Both the position numbers and the translations under genes were made by a program. 32,769 nucleotides of DNA from Beijerinckiaceae bacterium (GTDB lineage Bacteria > Pseudomonadota > Alphaproteobacteria > Rhizobiales > Beijerinckiaceae): NCBI GenBank assembly GCA_019753285.1, contig JAIELD010000072.1, positions 1 through 32,769 on the forward strand, written 5' to 3'. The stretch's first letter is position 1. The number at the start of each line of letters is the position of its first letter. Shown here in pieces: positions 32,676 through 32,769 of the stretch. Below the pieces are notes generated by a model, which worked only from the letters and a program-made list of their open reading frames with translations, had not been told where the DNA came from and did no database searches.

Positions 32676-32769
32676 CAATTTAGCCTGCCTATCCTAAATG
32701 CACGACAGGGCACGCTACAATGCGATATGTAACTGAAGATACTAGACAATTCGTATTTCCGCGCCGAAC
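32676..32769. other. AT-richer DNA beyond the tRNA fragment, probable element end
   Basis: By my count 43 of 94 bases are G or C, clearly lower than the operons to the left. No coding region is supported. An inverted repeat ATTTAG (32678-32683) and CTAAAT (32694-32699) lies beside the tRNA fragment and could be a recombinase or excisionase site. Consistent with the first bases of an integrated element. Confidence 0.45.

Noticed and set aside
32631..32769. Complete tRNA gene at the right edge
   Set aside because: Only the 3' half can fold; the bases to the right do not supply the 5' anticodon stem, D-arm or 5' acceptor strand.
1..32769. CRISPR array, insertion sequence or transposase, rRNA genes
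   Set aside because: No regularly spaced repeats, no transposase-like protein with paired terminal repeats and no rRNA-like sequence were seen; the only mobile-element sign is the tRNA fragment at the right edge.

Overview
The window looks like chromosomal DNA of a high-GC alphaproteobacterium, most likely of the Hyphomicrobiales (Rhizobiales). The evidence is strong GC bias at third codon positions, tight operons with ATGA overlaps, two branched-chain amino-acid-type (LIV/HAAT) ABC operons, a complete soxBDAG sarcosine oxidase operon, a GlxA-type AraC regulator, a FecR/Slam-like outer-membrane pair and a perfect CtrA-type box. I cannot name the species.

Layout. 1-2833 (minus): a LIV-type ABC operon running off the left edge (binding protein, LivH, partial LivM). 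3036-4424 (minus): GTPase HflX, divergent from a small DUF4112 membrane protein (4577-4987). 5084-8347 (plus): a three-gene URC uracil-catabolism operon (Urc1 GTP-cyclohydrolase-II-like, Urc4/DUF1688, uracil phosphoribosyltransferase), followed by a group II PLP decarboxylase (8390-9832). 9840-14988 (minus): soxB-soxD-soxA-soxG, convergent with the decarboxylase and divergent from a GlxA/AraC regulator (15060-16085).

16315-27914 is the most unusual region. It reads as a cyclic-nucleotide signalling and envelope island: a CHASE2 class III nucleotide cyclase overlapping a six-helix channel that has a cyclic-nucleotide-binding (CNB) domain but no TVGYGD filter; then, on the minus strand, a TPR/beta-barrel protein resembling Slam (type XI secretion) with a FecR protein ending in a TbpB-like barrel; then, divergent from these, a 1026-residue ABC-exporter-like protein with degenerate ATPase motifs, repeated Q-loop-like segments and a C-terminal CNB domain, followed 3 nt later by a metallo-beta-lactamase-fold hydrolase. 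One cyclase, two CNB receptors and a possible phosphodiesterase next to a candidate surface-display pair suggest a local second-messenger circuit. A CtrA-type TTAA-N7-TTAA box sits in the 333-bp divergent promoter region.

28058-32577 (plus): a complete second LIV operon (binding protein, LivH, LivM, LivG, LivF). Just beyond it, 32631-32675 carries only the 3' part of a tRNA-Arg(CCG) gene, from anticodon loop to CCA, followed by AT-richer DNA. This is the expected scar at the far end of an integrative element, so the window probably ends at an island boundary.
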